Below, in pieces: positions 5,438 to 6,076 of a stretch of DNA of 6,076 nucleotides (the stretch's first letter is position 1; the number at the start of each line of letters is the position of its first letter). The notes beneath the pieces are model-generated. The model searched no databases. It saw only the letters and a list, made by a program, of their open reading frames with translations, and was not told the origin of the DNA. The translations under genes and the position numbers were made by a program. The stretch is taken from positions 1 to 6,076 of the forward strand of contig PXEK01000109.1 in the NCBI GenBank assembly GCA_003564735.1, written 5' to 3'. Origin of the DNA: Cryomorphaceae bacterium (GTDB lineage: Bacteria > Bacteroidota > Bacteroidia > Flavobacteriales_G > Salibacteraceae).

Positions 5438-6076
5438 TTACCGTATTTCGGGATGACGAACACCGGCAGTTAAACCGGTTTTGAAAGTTGTGTTGAGCAT
5501 ATCAACCGCTATCTCCGCCCCTATCTTTTGCCATTCGTTTTTGAGCCCGGCATTTTGAAGTTTCGCAACAGCAGACTCTTTCTCCCCCAAGCGATAAAGG
5601 AGTACGGCTGTGGCGAGTTTTTTCAAAGGCTCGTGAACTTCAGACAAGGTGTTGTTTTCGAGTAATGACAAACCTTTTTCTAAATCGTCCCTAGTGGTGT
5701 TCATCATAGCGTAACGGTTCAAAATTTGAGTGGTGGTTTTTGCGGATATCGTCAACATTGTAAAATCATCTGAGAGTAGAAACCGACTGAGTTCTGTAAT
5801 ACTCCCCTTAGCTGCTATATTACTCAACTTGATATTCAACTTAAAGTCATCAATATAAGGGTAGCCTTTATATCGAAAGGTTTCTATGCGTTCGTCAAAA
5901 GTCTTCTCATCGCCAATATATCCCGATACAAATTTAAGGTAAACATCAAAAAATAAGGGTTTTAAAAGTGAATCGCCTAACCGAGCTTCATACTTTGACA
6001 TATTGCCGGCTAACTCCTCACACAATCGGTTTTTGGATTTGTACGAAAGTCTGGCCGTAGTTTTCACCCAAATATC
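5438..6076 (-). CDS. C-terminal part of an unrecognised helical protein (cut by the right window edge)
   Basis: The frame is open from the right edge to a TAA at 5438, giving at least 213 residues. A GTG at 6067 could be read as a start, but three more in-frame codons (Asp-Ile-Trp) precede it up to the edge with no stop, and no promoter can be judged, so I treat the gene as truncated. The visible part has no signal peptide or membrane segment. It is predicted mostly alpha-helical, with a stretch near its end (ILNRYAMMNT, LEKGLSLLENNTL, LKKLATAVLLYRLGEKESAVAKLQNAGL) in which aromatic, leucine, glycine and alanine spacing resembles tetratricopeptide-like repeats. I recall similar helical tails on thioredoxin-like and TPR proteins of Bacteroidota, but no catalytic motif is visible, so no function is assigned. 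It is followed by a hairpin and is probably transcribed separately from the desaturase. Confidence 0.75.
   Translation of the reverse strand, partial: DIWVKTTARLSYKSKNRLCEELAGNMSKYEARLGDSLLKPLFFDVYLKFVSGYIGDEKTFDERIETFRYKGYPYIDDFKLNIKLSNIAAKGSITELSRFLLSDDFTMLTISAKTTTQILNRYAMMNTTRDDLEKGLSLLENNTLSEVHEPLKKLATAVLLYRLGEKESAVAKLQNAGLKNEWQKIGAEIAVDMLNTTFKTGLTAGVRHPEIR

Overview
The window looks like a chromosomal segment from a member of the Bacteroidota, probably Flavobacteriales-like. The reasons are RecQ residues typical of that phylum, the absence of Shine-Dalgarno sequences before the starts, several matches to the Bacteroidota sigma-A -7 element TAnnTTTG (two of them with a plausible TTG partner upstream), and a signal-peptide outer-membrane protein paired with a membrane-anchored coiled-coil protein. 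Codon use and composition look even across the genes. I see no transposase, integrase, CRISPR array, tRNA or rRNA.

Layout from left to right. Positions 1-1153 (minus) hold the N-terminal 384 residues of the RecQ DNA helicase, cut by the window edge just inside its zinc-binding domain. Positions 1154-1374 are a divergent intergenic region with a promoter-like motif for each side and an imperfect dyad of about 60 bp. Positions 1375-1950 (plus) encode a small polytopic membrane protein of the DUF6580 putative-transporter type. A hairpin overlapping its stop codon separates it from a convergent two-gene operon at 1980-3511 (minus). That operon reads, in transcription order, a single-pass membrane protein with a long coiled coil and a beta-rich C-terminal domain, then a signal-peptide protein that looks like a small outer-membrane beta-barrel. 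The two overlap by one base (TAATG).

Positions 3512-4098 (587 bp) hold no protein gene but are rich in inverted repeats. One cluster at 3744-3818 contains arms that can pair in mutually exclusive ways, and on the minus strand it lies just downstream of an exact TAnnTTTG motif. This is the best candidate here for something undescribed, perhaps a structured small RNA.

Positions 4099-5187 or 5220 (minus) encode a membrane fatty-acid desaturase of the front-end type, with three histidine boxes, the third being QxxHH. Its likeliest start (5187) sits at the predicted transcription start, so the mRNA may be leaderless. Positions 5221-5437 are intergenic with a hairpin terminator candidate. Positions 5438-6076 (minus) are the C-terminal part of an unrecognised helical protein that runs off the right edge.

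The genes do not form one pathway. DNA repair, a transporter-like protein, an envelope protein pair and lipid desaturation are neighbours without an evident common role.
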